NCBI GenBank assembly: GCA_945643635.1 | Contig: CALZFC010000062.1 | Span: forward strand, 1,152,501 to 1,216,500 | Direction: 5' to 3' | Length of the DNA: 64,000 nucleotides | Source: Allodiplogaster sudhausi | Taxonomy: Eukaryota > Nematoda > Chromadorea > Rhabditida > Diplogasteridae | Shown: piece by piece, positions 46,372-59,090 of the stretch | Layout: the number at the start of each line of letters is the position of its first letter | Numbering within the stretch: position 1 is the first letter of the stretch | The notes under the pieces: model-generated | What the model saw: only the letters and a program-made list of their open reading frames with translations | Told to the model about the DNA's origin: nothing | The model's database searches: none | Translations under genes and position numbers: made by a program

Positions 46372-48067
46372 AGAGAGAAGAAGAGAGAAAGTGAGTGAGT
46401 GAGTGATTGAGGGAGAGAGTGAGAGAGTGGAAATAATAGAAGCAGAGAGAGGTGAACCCATATGCTGGACATATTGAACAGAAGCCCAGTTCTCATTTTG
46501 TACCTTGGACTTATGCTAGAAGAGAAAGAAAGAGAGCGAAAGAAGGGTCTCATTAGCGAGATTCAGAACAGGATACGCAAATGGTTGGGAGATTTTTGAT
46601 GAAAAAATGTGATTTCCAAATCGTGCACGGAAACATTAGTCTTCTGAATATTAAACATTACTAATTAGCGACGAAGAGGTTGCAATAAATAACGATTAAT
46701 TCTCTGCAGTTTTATTCTTGCAGAGACGCGAGTGGGAATTTTTTTTCCTTTCTCTTATTCTCATTTTATAGGTACACGAGTACAGATGATTAGCCTTATA
46801 AAATATTATACATATATGTAATTTAAAAGAAGTGAATGTGGATGATAAAGGAGTGGGATGAAAAGGGATGAATGCGATGAATGGGATGAATGGCAACACG
46901 GAAGGCTTCAATCTGCTCTGGCTTTAGCAAACCAATGAGTGCTTGACCCGAATGGCGATTGCTGAAGAGGCGGAAATTGTTGGTGTTGCAATTGCTGAAA
47001 TTCCTCTCTCTCTCCCTCTCTCCCTCTCTCCCTCTCTCTTTCCCTCTCATCCCTCTCCCTCTCTTTCTCCCACCCTCACTCTCTCCCCCTCTCTCTCTCT
47101 CCATCTCTCCCTATCTTTCTCCCACTCTCTCTCTCTCTCCCTCTCTCTCTCTCTCCATCTCTCCCCTCTCTCAAAAGCCATCACCCTGCTTACCTTCTTG
47201 CTGCCTCTTCTCAAAATCTTTCTTTCTTGTCGATGAATAGAGAGTAGGAATACAGAAGAAGAGATAGGTCAGTGGTGCTCTCATCAGACTTAAAATGAGG
47301 CATACGAGGAGGCTATTGTGAGCGAACATAGTAGAAGAACGGAGTGGTGGGAGAGAGGGAGAAAAAGAGAGGGAAAGAAAGAGAGATAGAGGGAGAGAGA
47401 GATGAAAAGAAGGGACAGACAGAGAGGCTTGAGAAAGAGAGAATAACCAGACGCCTGCATCATCATTATAAATAATGCGTCCGTTATTATGAATGAAAGA
47501 GTGAGAGAGGGAGAGAGAGAGAGAGAGAGAGACTTTGAAATAAGATGGACCCAATAAGAAGAGTTCATCGTTCATTGGGGCAACCCTGGATCCCTCTTCT
47601 AATATTATTTCCTTTCTCCTGGAAATCCATCAACATTCGCATCCTTCGTTCTAACCTCTCACATCTCAAAGCCGGTAGAGAGGAGAGAATGAATGGACTA
47701 CTCCAGTCTCTGGCCCTGCTTAGACATGGTCGGTTGTAAGAGCGGAGCTTTGTAAGAGTCCCTATCTCACTTTTTCTCCTTATCCGTCTCTCTTCTCTCT
47801 CCCTCTTCTTCCACTCTCTCTCCCACTTCCTCTCTCTCTCTCTCACTCTCTCTCTCCTTGGATTAGCAGCCCGGAGGCGTGCGGTCAGTCGACTACTCGC
47901 AAGTGGCAGCATGTTCACATTCCCTTTGTAAGCGCGATCTAGAAGCTGCCTGCCACAAATTAGCATTGAAATGAACTTTCTCTTACTTGGCAGAGTGCCA
48001 GTAGCCATGGCATCATTTCCTCATTGCAAATCCTCTGCAACTTCCTGCTCGCTCGGATTATCCCCGA
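42584..48067 (-). CDS. Tentative minus-strand multi-exon gene, product unknown, partial model
   Basis: Short GC-rich islands can be joined in phase on the minus strand: 48067-47987, 47949-47897, 47664-47585, 47217-47194, 46994-46933, 46509-46458, 46301-46271, 46061-45904, 45830-45747, then after a gap 44876-44829, 44160-44109, 43926-43779, 43598-43472, 43121-43091 and 42631-42584 (stop TAA). The best stretches read RICNEEMMPWLLALCQ, RRMRMLMDFQEKGNNIRR, NENWASVQYVQHMG, LPNIYIGAISPSQLWLKSM and RNQWMCDDIHVGSPRG, ending in a Cys-containing CLWQDDLCGIFTKLL. Donors such as GTAAGA, GTAAGC and GTAAAA support several boundaries. I recognise no family and no start. The weak point is freedom of choice: several islands also read well on the other strand, so part of the chain may be coincidence. 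Upstream exons would lie beyond 48.07 kb or be absent. Confidence 0.3.
45241..45292. repeat. (CT)n microsatellite
   Basis: Nearly pure CT array with one GT interruption, one of many between 42 and 48 kb that separate the GC-rich islands. Confidence 0.9.
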
Positions 48068-48581
48068 CTGGAGGAGTGATCATCATCATTCGGAGCGGGG
48101 CAATGGCTTTCATCTTTCTAATGCTATCTTCGGATGTCCCAAGAATATGTGTTCATAGCTAATCCTTCCTCTGCCCCTCTCTCTCTCTTTCTCTCTCTCT
48201 CTTTCTCTCTCTCTCTACTTCTCCCAATCCCTGTGTATTCATTTCCGGCACGATCTTTTCATGCACCTCGGGAAGGATTGCGAGTTCGAATTGTAGCTGT
48301 CTGCCTCGAGCAATTTATTCGTGTCCACTCCTCACTATTCATGCACTTTCCGTTATCTCTCTTTTGGCCTCATTCTTATCGGCATGAAAATACTAAAATA
48401 AAAAGTACTTCTATTGTTACCTACACATTTGCTTTCTACATCTTTCATGATCCAATAGAAATATGCTAACGTATTTGACACATTAATATCAAAAAGTAAA
48501 CCGTTAAACGTGCAGTAAAGGAAGTGAATGAATGTATCTCTCCTCCGCAGAACCTTCCGGACGCTGCGTGCTTTGCAGCGA

Positions 48582-51500
48582 ATGGCGTCAGCAGTGCCGG
48601 ACGCGGCGGCGGCCATCGCGGGGAGCGTCGCCGTCGGCGCCGGCGTTGCGCCCGCCGCCGGCGCCACTGCTAGCGATGCCGATTCGCTCAGGTTAGATTA
48701 GCTAGCCAAAAGCCTCTTTTTAGAGGTGCTGAATCCCATTTTGAATTCGCGCTCTTTTCCATGATACAGATCTGAAAAAAAAAAATTCTTCAGGACAAAA
48801 ATAAAGCAAAAGTTATTCGTTTTCATGATGATAATAATAATTGCCGCTCTTCTCAGATCCTTCTCGAAGACCTCGGTCCTTTTCGTCTCGATCTCCTTCA
48901 TCATTCTTATGGTGATCTCACTCGCGTGGCTCGTCTTCTACTACGTTCAACGTTTCCGGTAGCGTATGCTTCATGCGTATAAAAGTGCAGTATGTATGCT
49001 AGTCTACATCTTATGGAAAAAGTGCAGTATATGTTAAAATTACAGTATATTTATTAAAGTTATAGCGTCCAAGGCTCTAGTATGCAAAAGCCTACTGTAT
49101 CCAGGTACGCGCACGCCAAGGATCGCCTGCAGAGGCGGCTGTTCAACGCGGCGAAAAAAGCGTTGGCACGAATGCCGGCAAAAGCGCTACGGATAGGTCA
49201 GTTCTTTCATTTTATGTTTTTTTCAACAGTGTGTAACATTTTTCTTTTAATTAGACTTTACACAGAATTTTTGGGTTTCTTTTTCTTTTGCTTTATAATC
49301 TAAATGCCCATATGATTTACTTTTGTTTCCTTTTAAAATGTAGCCTCGTGGCTTTTTACTTCTTAATAAGCAGCAGAATGTGGACAGGTGTATTGTAGTT
49401 GCAAATCTTACGTAGATGCCTTTCATATTAAATCATGATGTCTCGTCGACATTTCATTCTCTACGAATGCGAATACAAAACGTGTGCGTTTTTTCTTATG
49501 CGTAATATTAAGAGCACTAGCGCTTTTCGAATTCAGCCGTGGACGCGCTGGGGAGGGATTAGGCTGACCATGAGGCGAATTATTCCCCTCCTCTCGCGTT
49601 TTACGCCTTTGAATCTGCGCATACACAATAGAATAATAGTCACTTATATCCATTTCATACATTTAGAAATTTTTTTCTTTTGTGACCAGACAACTCACTC
49701 GAAGGAGGTAACTTGTCATTGCCTCGTGGCAGGATGAAAGTGTTCCTTGCTCTTTAGACTAGCGAGCACACCTTTGTTCGCGGATTCTTTATACCATTTC
49801 TCTTTCTTTAAATTCTTCATCGGAACACAGAAAATGAAAGGGAAATCGAGGTAGTGGATTGTTTTAGTAGAAGTGAGAGAGAGAGAGAGAGAGAAAGATA
49901 GAAGAGAGAGATGAGAGATTGAGAAAAGGAGAGAGAGATGGATGGGAGAAAACATCTATCTCCCCCTTTTAGATAAAAAACAAGTTTGGATGAGGGTGTT
50001 GAAATGGCACATGGAATGAGGCATATTTTCAGTGTATTTAAACTGTAGAGAAACAAGACACTGACCTTAGAGGCTTCGGTTAGTCGGCATTGCCTTTCTA
50101 ATTTTTTCTCATTGCCCTTTTCGACATCTTTCTCTGTCCACAAATAAGCTAGCCTACACACAGCTGGTGACAAATGCCTGAGTTAAAGGTGAGCATTAGA
50201 CGTGTCCTGCCTTCAATACTAGACTATGTAAACTGAACAACAACACTAAATCTTTATAAGATAAAGCATCTGTAATGAATACATACATATGTAAGAACAT
50301 GAAATGCATGTGCATGTTGAATTGCGTGCAGGTGACGCGGAGCTGGACGGCGACTGCGCCGTGTGCATCGACCCGTACGCGGCTGGCGATGTAGTGCGGA
50401 CGCTGCCCTGCAGGTATAGGGGAAATTTGAATTTTACATTTCTTTTCCTCAATCAACGCAACTTTTAAATGTATTCTCTCTCTTGACATCATATCAAAAT
50501 AAAATTTACGCTTATATATATATCTACGGCTATTACGAATTTACAGGAAACAAATTCATACACATGAGGAACGGATCGTTGAAGATCGAAAAAAAAAGCT
50601 ATTTTTCCTTAAGCGTTTTAGAAGAGTGAAATTTTGTGAGAGGGGGGGGGGAGTAAGAAGCAGAGAAAGGTTGGAGAGAGAAAGACATCGACATATGGAA
50701 GCATAAGAGTATGAGATGAATATACGATGAAATTGTACTCTTCGAAATTCGCTTCAATCTGAGTCTAGCTGCGTCTCGAATCTTATAATTGCTTACTTCC
50801 TTCTCCCTGGTAGAGACGGAGAAAATGCAGCACGAAATATATATCGGGCGTCTATAAGCTTACCACTGCCCTCAAACATGAGAATTGAGGCTGGCTTAGC
50901 CTCTCTCTCTTCTAGTCGTGGGTGTGCGTAATCAGGCTAGGCTCAATGTAAACGAATTATGCACCACACCCATCTAGGAAAGTGGACGATTCAAGCACAA
51001 AAAGCGATGAACTTAACGACGAAGATAAAAATCAAGATAAACGTGAAGTAATATGTACATTCAAGCTGCACCTCATAGTAGAAAAATAAAGAAAGAAGTA
51101 ACAGAGCGAACTGGAAGAACAAGTTGAATTGTGTTAAAAAAAATATTTGAAATAAATAAATAGTAGAATAATTATTGGTAATAAAAAGAGTTTGAGAATT
51201 GTTTGAGGCATGTCTTCCACAAGACGTGCATTGATCCATGGCTCCTCGAACATCGAACTTGTCCAATGTGCAAGGCTGACATTCTCAAGGCTTTCGGCTA
51301 TCAGGTTTCCTGTTTTTGTTCATTCTCTCTCTTAATATCGTTTGTATTTATATTGTGTACAATTTATCGTTTAAAAATTGCTGAAAAATATATCTACCAT
51401 ATAATTAAAGTTGTGATTGCCAGCTCATTTCTGTCCTGCGCACTTATTGCTCGCTCTCTCTCTTATTTACATGTGTTCTGCTTCTTATCATTTCTCTCCT

Positions 51501-53219
51501 TCTGGGGGCGCCAGCGATTAGGTGGAATCCGACTGACGCACAGCCATGCATACATGGATATCTTGGTGAGAATGAGACAGGAGAGAGAGAGAGAGAGAGA
51601 GAAAAGAGAGAGGGGGGAGAGCTTAAAAAAAACAGCAAACGATAAAGTTAGGCGCATGCATCACCTAATGCATCACCTCTCTCTCACATCAGTCACAGAC
51701 TTAACTTAATGCCAACAGCTGAAGTTAAGTCTGTGACTGATGTGAGAGAGAGCGAGAGAGTACGAGCATAGAAGAGTTAAGAAGAGAGGAAAAAGAGGAG
51801 AGAGAAAGAGAAAAAAGAGCAGAACGATGCCGAATACATTGCTCTTCTTCGATCACAAACATGGTCGCTTCGAAGAGCATGCCTAGGGGGGCACGAGGAA
51901 ACTTCGTTCAAGTTGGGCAGGCTCTAGCTATTTTCAATTTTCTGTCCCACTCCCGCTACATCACTAGCTCTCTTTCTCCCTCTCCCTCACTCTCTCTCTC
52001 TGTCTTTCTCTCTTTCTCTCTTTTCGATACCTCTAACTCCCAATTCCCTTACACATCAAGATTCACGCTTTAGTGCACCTATGCCGATAAAGTCATCTAA
52101 AAAAAAAAAAAAATTATAACAGAACGCATACAAAAATCTGTGGTGCTATTAATCTAGGAAGAAAACGCTGCGAAAGTTGAGCTCAACTTTTTAACAAAAA
52201 AGATTGAGGGTGAACTCTGAAAAAAGCGGATTAGTATGGAAAAGACTTTCTTCCTTTCTTTCTTTCTTCCTAGATTAATAGCACCACTGCTCTGACTATA
52301 AAGATGATACAAATTTTTAAAAGCATTAATAAATGTTTAAATTAAAAGTATGAAGGCTTTGGCATCATGATAATCTTAGGTTTGTGCGAGTGATCGTTCG
52401 GAGCGGTCCGCGCGTGCCATCTCACCCGAGCCAAGCACCATCAACGTCGTCGAGGAGGGAGAAGCGAGCACCATCGTCAGAGTGGTCAGTTGAGAGAGAG
52501 AGACAGAGAATGAGAGGAGGGAAGGAGAGAGAGAGGAAAGAGAGAGGGGGGAGTGAGATGAGAGAGAGAGATAGGAGTGAGAGAGAGTGGGGAGAGAGAG
52601 AGGCGAGAGAGATAGAGCGAGTGAGATGAGAGAGAGTGCGATGAGAGAGAGCGGAGAGAGAAGAGTGAGAGGAGAGAGAGAGGAAAGAAAGAGAGGAGAG
52701 TGAGATGAGAGAGTGAGGAGTGAGAGAGAGAGAGGAGTGAGAGAGAGAGGAGAAAGAGAGGAGAGAGAGGAGAGAGAGGAGAGAGAGGAGAGAGAAAGGA
52801 AGAGAGGGAAAGAGAGGAGAGAGAAAGGAAGGGAGGGAGAGAGAGACGTTTGAAGGAAACTCACTAGATTGAAGGGCATGGATTGAAATTACATACACTA
52901 CCGCTCAACAACTAGTATCTTTCAAACTTTCTGAAAGTTCCACAATTTCCGGTCAAATTGTGCGGTTTTCGATAAACGCACGTGGATTTGGTTTACATAT
53001 GTATATATTTAGATACAGGCACTCGATTTGACCACCATTGAAAATTTAAATGTCCCGATTGCTAGGCTTCATGACTCAAAACTTTTTACAATTTATTTAC
53101 ACCAAATTGGTCAATAAAGCGGAAACTTTTTACCTGTTATGGCAAATCTGGATATAAAAATTTAAACCAAATCGACGAGCATTTTAATCAAGAAACTCAC
53201 ACTTCGATCGGACATTTTG

Positions 53220-53264
<45 letters not shown>

Positions 53265-55118
53265 GGCCGAAACGCACTCTGCGCCAGCGGCGGTGTCTCG
53301 TGCAACTCGGATGCACCCGTCTCCGTCTGCGTCCTCGCCCCGCCGTCCCTCCTCCTCCTCCTCTTCTTCTTCTTCCTCTCGCTCCTCTCCCCTTCCTCAG
53401 GGCGCGCGCATCCAGCGACGGCCCACCACGACGGCTTCCATCATCATTGAGAGGAGACCTGTGCGAGGTGAGAGACGAGAGGGAGAGAGGCTGAAGGAGA
53501 GGGTGCGAGAGAGAGACGAGAGGGAGAGGGAGGCTGAAGGAGAGTGTTCGGGAGAAAGCGTAGAATTTATATCATTATTTTCAAGTGGAATCGTGGCAAT
53601 TCTTATTTATACACAGGAAAATAACAAGAAAAATAAAAGAATCAATAAATTATATTAAAAAGCGTGTTGTGAGATGGCTCGTGGTCTGGCTCGGCCGCGG
53701 CCATTCTGCCCGTCTCTGCTCGCTCTTCTTCGCATGTCGTGAATGTCGTCCATGTTCGCGCGCGCTCCGCTTCCTTCGCTCCCGCACGCGTTGCGACCAT
53801 CCGCCAGGTCTCGGGTGCCGACGGCTCGGCCGCGCCCGTCTGGCGGCCTCCGCCGCCTGCGCCAGCCCCTTCCACAACGGTAGGAGTCTTATTTTTTACC
53901 TTTATTTTTTCTTGGCCATCCAGGAAAAACAACGAGGTTATAAAAGAGCCTCTCTGTAAGACTCAAGGAGGCCGCTATGGACGCCTGCCCTAGAAAAATT
54001 TTATTTTTCTATAACCTTGAAGACATTATGAGGGATGCATATAGTGTTCATTACGAAGTTTAGGTGGTCAAAAAACTTTCGAAAAATTTTTTCTCTTAGT
54101 TATAAGTCGAAATGCTACAAAACTTTGGGAGACCATATCTTAAGTTATACTTAATATTTCTCCATAATCTTTTCAGTGGTAGATTCCTTGTTCAAAACTA
54201 CAAAAAAAGTCCGTGGATACCATTTTCGAAAAATAAAATTTAAATGACTTTTCTCCAATTTAAATTTTTAAAAAGTGGTTTTCAGGCAATAACTTTTTTT
54301 TTATTATGACTTGCAAAAAACTGAATCTATCATATGAAAGAGGAGAAAAAACTACACATAATATGCGTCTGCGAGGAAAAATCTCGGATACATTTTTTGG
54401 GTATCTGCATTTGAATGCGGGTTTCTGAGCAAATTTCGGCTTTGGCTGCAAACCATAATTTCTTTCAAACTTAATCAATTGTTACACAAAAAGGTCCATT
54501 AACTTTTTGTGTTTTAGGCCAATTTCTGGTGTAAAAATAGTCGTTCTTTTGACCATTAATGGGTTTTGTACACCGATTTTCCACACAATATTTATACTGT
54601 GAGAAAGAGCAGCTAAAGCTGCGTCGGATGAAGATTATGGAAAAATATTAAGTATAACTAAAGCTATGCCGCGCGATTAATCTTACGTTGAGTCAATGAC
54701 ATGTCGTCGACATGAAGTCACGACCGTTTTTGGTCATGACCATGTCACTGACACTGGTCATGACCAGTATTTTTGCAATATCTGGAGAGCTGGTGTCTAG
54801 CCCGTTGCTTATCACAAATTGCAAATTCAAATTAAACTATCATAATTTAATAAGTATCCGTCATTCCGTTAATAATACAACAACAAGCTTGAGGTGAATG
54901 CGAGCAAAGGGTGAATGGGTGAATTTACTATTTGTCAAATCATCCTGATTATAGAAAAATAAGATTTTTCTAGGGCAGGCGCTCCTTGACCCTTACAGAG
55001 AGGCTCTCATAATAAAATAGAATTGCCATCTCATCTGCAGCGACCTTCACCGGACAATGCGGTAGCCATCCTCCCGACCTCCTTCCTTACGAGTATCGAC
55101 GTTATCGACGAAGCGTGA
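48582..55118 (+). CDS. Goliath/RNF130-like transmembrane RING-H2 E3 ubiquitin ligase
   Basis: Nine exons: 48551 (ATG 48582)-48691, 48857-48958, 49105-49196, 50332-50413, 51208-51304, 52380-52484, 53266-53467, 53674-53879, 55041-55118. All junctions are in phase and give 357 aa from the first in-frame Met. A membrane helix ([19 protein letters not shown], about 43-66) is followed by the family linker [20 protein letters not shown]. The C3H2C3 RING has Cys110, Cys113, Cys128, His130, His133, Cys136, Cys147 and Cys150, with [23 protein letters not shown]. This matches Goliath/GRAIL ligases of endosomal membranes, which ubiquitinate membrane cargo. A long Ser/Pro-rich tail ends [12 protein letters not shown]. 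The usual lumenal PA domain and signal peptide are not seen: the first exon is Ala/Gly-rich, and its frame is open back to an acceptor at 48550, so upstream exons may exist. CT and GA arrays abut several splice sites. Confidence 0.9.
51677..51752. repeat. Perfect hairpin, 31-bp arms
   Basis: The left arm (51677-51707, containing CACATCAGTCACAGACTTAA) and right arm (51722-51752) are exact inverted copies separated by 14 bases. It lies in an intron of the RING-H2 gene. The outer ends run into CT/GA repeat. It could be a very small foldback element or a transcribed hairpin. Confidence 0.85.
52140..52287. mobile_element. MITE-like element with perfect 25-bp terminal inverted repeats
   Basis: The left end starts GTGGTGCTATTAATCTAGGA (52140-52164) and the right end is its exact complement (52263-52287). 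The 148-bp unit has no coding capacity and lies in the same intron of the RING-H2 gene as the 51.7 kb hairpin. I could not define a clear target-site duplication. Confidence 0.6.
52485..52850. repeat. Purine-rich simple repeat in RING-H2 gene intron
   Basis: About 360 bp of GAGAGAG/GGAGAGTGAG begin 8 bases after the donor of exon 52380-52484. The repeats give long Arg/Glu or Ser/Leu open frames on both strands that are not genes. Confidence 0.9.
53945..55007. mobile_element. Non-autonomous DNA transposon or foldback element in last intron of the RING-H2 gene
   Basis: The left end (from 53945, GAGCCTCTCTGTAAG...CTGCCCTAGAAAAAT) is repeated in inverted orientation at the right end (to 55007), giving diverged terminal inverted repeats of about 65 bp. 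A second inverted pair, around ACTTAATATTTCTCCATAAT, lies further in at 54148-54170 and 54635-54660. Small internal palindromes occur near 54700-54770. There is no transposase frame. It sits wholly within the intron 53880-55040. Confidence 0.65.
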
Positions 55119-56892
55119 ATGACATTCTAACCTGTCCTCACAAAAGACGGACATACAAATGCCGGGGTTGATCTTGACGATTTATCCTCTTTCTTTTTTT
55201 TAGCTGAAAGGCACATTTTTTTCTTCATTCCATCGGAAAAATTTTCTTTCTCTCACAAACCCAGGATATACTTTTCGCGTATAGAACAGGATAGATCAGC
55301 TTCTGGAAGAAAAAAGGCTCAAGATGGAAGCAAATAAGATTATTCAGCAACAACAAAAAAATGGGTATACCATAATTTCCAAGGTGATTGAAAGCTTTTC
55401 ATTTTCATTGTTTACGCATCTATGCACTTATTACCACTTTACTTTTGAACTAGTCAACCATGAAGTTGGTAAAGAAAGGATGAAAAAAGTGATGATTCAA
55501 TACGTCCTTAAAAATTATGTAATTTATTTTTCTTTCTGACAAATAACTTTAAATTCAACACTTATTTTGATTATAATTCGTCCTTTCGATCACTTTGCTG
55601 TATTATTTAATGCACCATGGAAATTAATTGCTTATACGTACCAGTTCCAGTCGCCACGTGACTCCTGTTTAGAAGCATACAATAGAGACATCTAGTACAT
55701 TTATACATACATATGTACATAATGTGTAGTATTGTTTAATTGTAAATGTGTATGTAAAGTATACATTTATGTGTAGAAACTCTTAACAAGACCCATATTT
55801 CTTTCGCTCTCCCTCCCAATATCCCTGTCCTCCAAGTCAATGCTTTATCACTAATTTGATCTCCAAACGTCTACTCACCATCAGCATTATTTATGTGCCG
55901 ACTCATTTGGGTAGTTTTTGCAATATACATGTTTCTTTTATTCTCTTTACGTCGTATACTTTCATATGCGTGAGTTATTTGCACAATTTTGTAGTGCACC
56001 ACATAACAATTATGCATGAACCAAAGATGTTACTATTCGAACGGGTCCAAGATAAAGTTTATTGACATTTCGGCTCTACCGCCTGGCGCATGTTTGTACT
56101 TACAATTAGAATGCCTCTCCTCAGGAAGTTAAGCTAGCAGAACAATTCACAACGAAATAAGAAAAAGCTACTCTCTTTTTTCTCGTCTTATTGACGATTT
56201 ATTCATCTAATTGTCATTATTTGAATATATTAATGAAGAGTGTGCTGCTTCAGAGGGTCACAGCTTCAAATGTCGCACAAAATCAGATCAATGATGGCTT
56301 TGTCAAAAAAGTATTATTAGTATCTCATTCATACATATATTATTCATTTATTGTAACTGATTTTCTATGTGGATGCAGCAAAATTGCAGTCTTTTCTCCT
56401 CTCTAATTCTCTTTGTTCACGGCTCTCTCTATCTCACTATCACACTTTTTTCATTCTCTTCTCTCTCTTCTCATTCATCACTCTCTTCCCTCACTTCTCT
56501 TTATTCTCTCTTTTCTCTCCCTTTCTCTCTTTTCTCTCCCTTTCTCTCTCTCGCTCTCTCTTCCTCCGCCTTGCCCTTTGTCTCTACAATACCTTGCAAT
56601 ACAGATGGAATATGAGACCATTCCATTCCATTCTCCTTGCCTTTCCGTGTGACTCTGCACTTTTTATCTATGCATATACATATTTCTCTCTCTGTCTTTC
56701 TCTCTCTCCTTCTCTCTCTTTCTCTCTCTCTCTCTTTCCTTATTTCTGCGTCGTCTCTCTCCGTACTCCGTCTCTCACTCGCCATGCTCTTTGCCAGCCG
56801 TACTCACGGCCATAGTGTGTGCGACCACGACTCTTCAGGACCAGTCATTGCACTTCTCCCTCCGTCTTTACCTCTCTCTCTCCCTATTTCTC

Positions 56893-56936
<44 letters not shown>

Positions 56937-57225
56937 ACTTCTTCCTTCGCCCACACACTCATAGCATCGCTCATTCTACTTTTTTCATCTTTCCTTCTCA
57001 CTAGCCCGCCCTTTCTCTTTCACACTTTGTTCTAAATATGTACAGCTTTTTGATTTATCTGTTTATACTCTTACCATTATTTTGTATAAATATATATATT
57101 TTTGCTAATTACTCCTCATCTGTTTCCGCCTTTTCATCTCTCTCTTTATCTTGCTGTCTCCCACATATCTCTCTCTCTCTCTCTCTATTCCTCTTTCTCT
57201 CTCTCTGTCTCTCTTTCTCTCTGTT

Positions 57226-57258
<33 letters not shown>

Positions 57259-58568
57259 TTCTCGCTACTTTCCATTGCCCCTTGATTCCATCTCCTCATC
57301 CTTGGCCATAAGCTTTCTTCCTCCGCCTTTTTTCGTCTCTCATACACTGCGGCTTTATCCACCGAGCTTTTCCATGCATATTGCCCACCTGGTAGCCACT
57401 TGGATCTCTTTCTATTGTTTCTCTCATCTTTTCCTCTGTCCTCTCACTCTCTTCGGTCCCTCTCTAGCTCTCTCCCCCCTCTCTATCTACCTCTCTCCGT
57501 CTCTCTCTCTCATACTCACTCTCTCTTCATGCCCGCTTGATCCCGTCAGGGAGCATTGGCTTGCTGAAAACACACCTTGTCAATTTGCAACACATTTGAC
57601 ATCTCTCTACTTCCCTCGCTCTATCTCTATCTCTATCTCTATCTCTCCCTCTCTCGATCACATTCTGCCACCTTCAATGTTAGCTCCATGCTCGTTCGTT
57701 CTCCATTTAAAGGAGGTTTGAACCTGTTAACTCCTAACACGAAATGGCCGATCAGATAGTGCGATAGCTTTAAGCAAATTGATCCTGGAAATTTGCCAAG
57801 ATCGTTGCTTCGAAACCTTTTATCCTAAAGCAAGCATTTTACTGGACAATTTTAAATTGGCGGTTTGCATCGGTAGTGAATCGTACATGTTTCGGCATAC
57901 ATTTCACGTGGAACCATCTTTCACGGGTAAACACTGCTCCGACAAGCGTTTTAGGCCGAAATTTAGTTGGCGACAACTGTTAAATTTAATGTTCTGTTCA
58001 ACACACTAATATTCATCTTTTTTTTATATTCTATTCTTCATGGGTTTCATGTGTGGTCGCATCAAATTATTTTTGGCGCAATAAATTATTATAAGTTTAG
58101 TGCCAAATTGATTGTCATTTAGCATACGTTTTTTTCTACTTCTCTATGGTTTTTGAATGCCTTTTCCCGAGAGAAAGAAGGGGCAGCGCCGTTTGGTGGT
58201 GACACGCCTCCGAGCGCTATCGATGGATGCCTCTTTTTTCCTCTTAATCTTCTCTCCCTCTCTTTCTTCTCTCATTCTTCCTCCCTATCTCATCCTATCT
58301 CTCTATCCTTCATTCTCCAACTATCTCCTTCCATCTCTGTCTTTAGGCGTCTAAAAATATCCAGCCTAATTAGCCTGAGGGTGGCGGTCCCTTTTCTCTT
58401 TACGCTGTCCCCTTCAGAAAAATGCTTGGCTTAGAACTGCGTAGAACTTCAGATAAAATTGGACAATGACTTTTCGCCATCTCTTTCTCTCTCTCTCTCT
58501 TTTCTCTCTCTCTCTCTCTCTCTCTTTTTCTCTCTCTCTCTCACTTTCTCCCTCTCTCTCTCACTCTT

Positions 58569-58610
<42 letters not shown>

Positions 58611-58612
58611 CT

Positions 58613-58643
<31 letters not shown>

Positions 58644-59090
58644 TTCTCTCTCTCTCTTTCTCTCTCTCTCTCCTTCTCTAGCTTGTTTTCCTCTATTGCG
58701 CAACAATTTCTTCTAGGAGAAACAAATAGGGGAAGAGCGAGAAAAAGATATAAAGAGAGAGAAAGAAAGAGGGAGAGAGAGAGAGAGGGAGAATTCGAGT
58801 TCAGGAAAAGAGCGGAAATCTGGGCCCATGAGATTAGCTCTAGCCAAATTCTTACGTACTAACTGGTGTCACAACAAAGTTACTCTACATCATAATGTGA
58901 GTGAGATAAGAGAGAGAGAGAGGGATAGAAAAAGAGGGTTATTTATCCTCAGGCATTTAGAAACTGATTTCACTTAAAGGAGCTATGTATGTATATATGA
59001 TTTTCTCTTCATGGGTGATTTCGCTGTGGACCTCTAAAGTGTGAGCAATTTTTGTTTATTTATTCGTACACACATGAGAAATAGAAGTAA
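55119..59090. other. Downstream of the RING-H2 gene: AT-rich then CT-repeat-dominated
   Basis: The first 1.3 kb is AT-rich without coding signal. From 56.4 kb, CT arrays dominate (56700-56735, 56893-56933, 57170-57262, 57617-57660 and 58476-58680). A GC-rich island at 56770-56860 ends on the minus strand at a perfect GTGAGTA donor but cannot be tied to other exons. No gene called. Confidence 0.4.
58476..58680. repeat. Long (CT)n/(CTTT)n microsatellite
   Basis: About 200 bp of CTCTCT with TTT interruptions, the longest continuous pyrimidine tract seen in the window. Confidence 0.95.
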
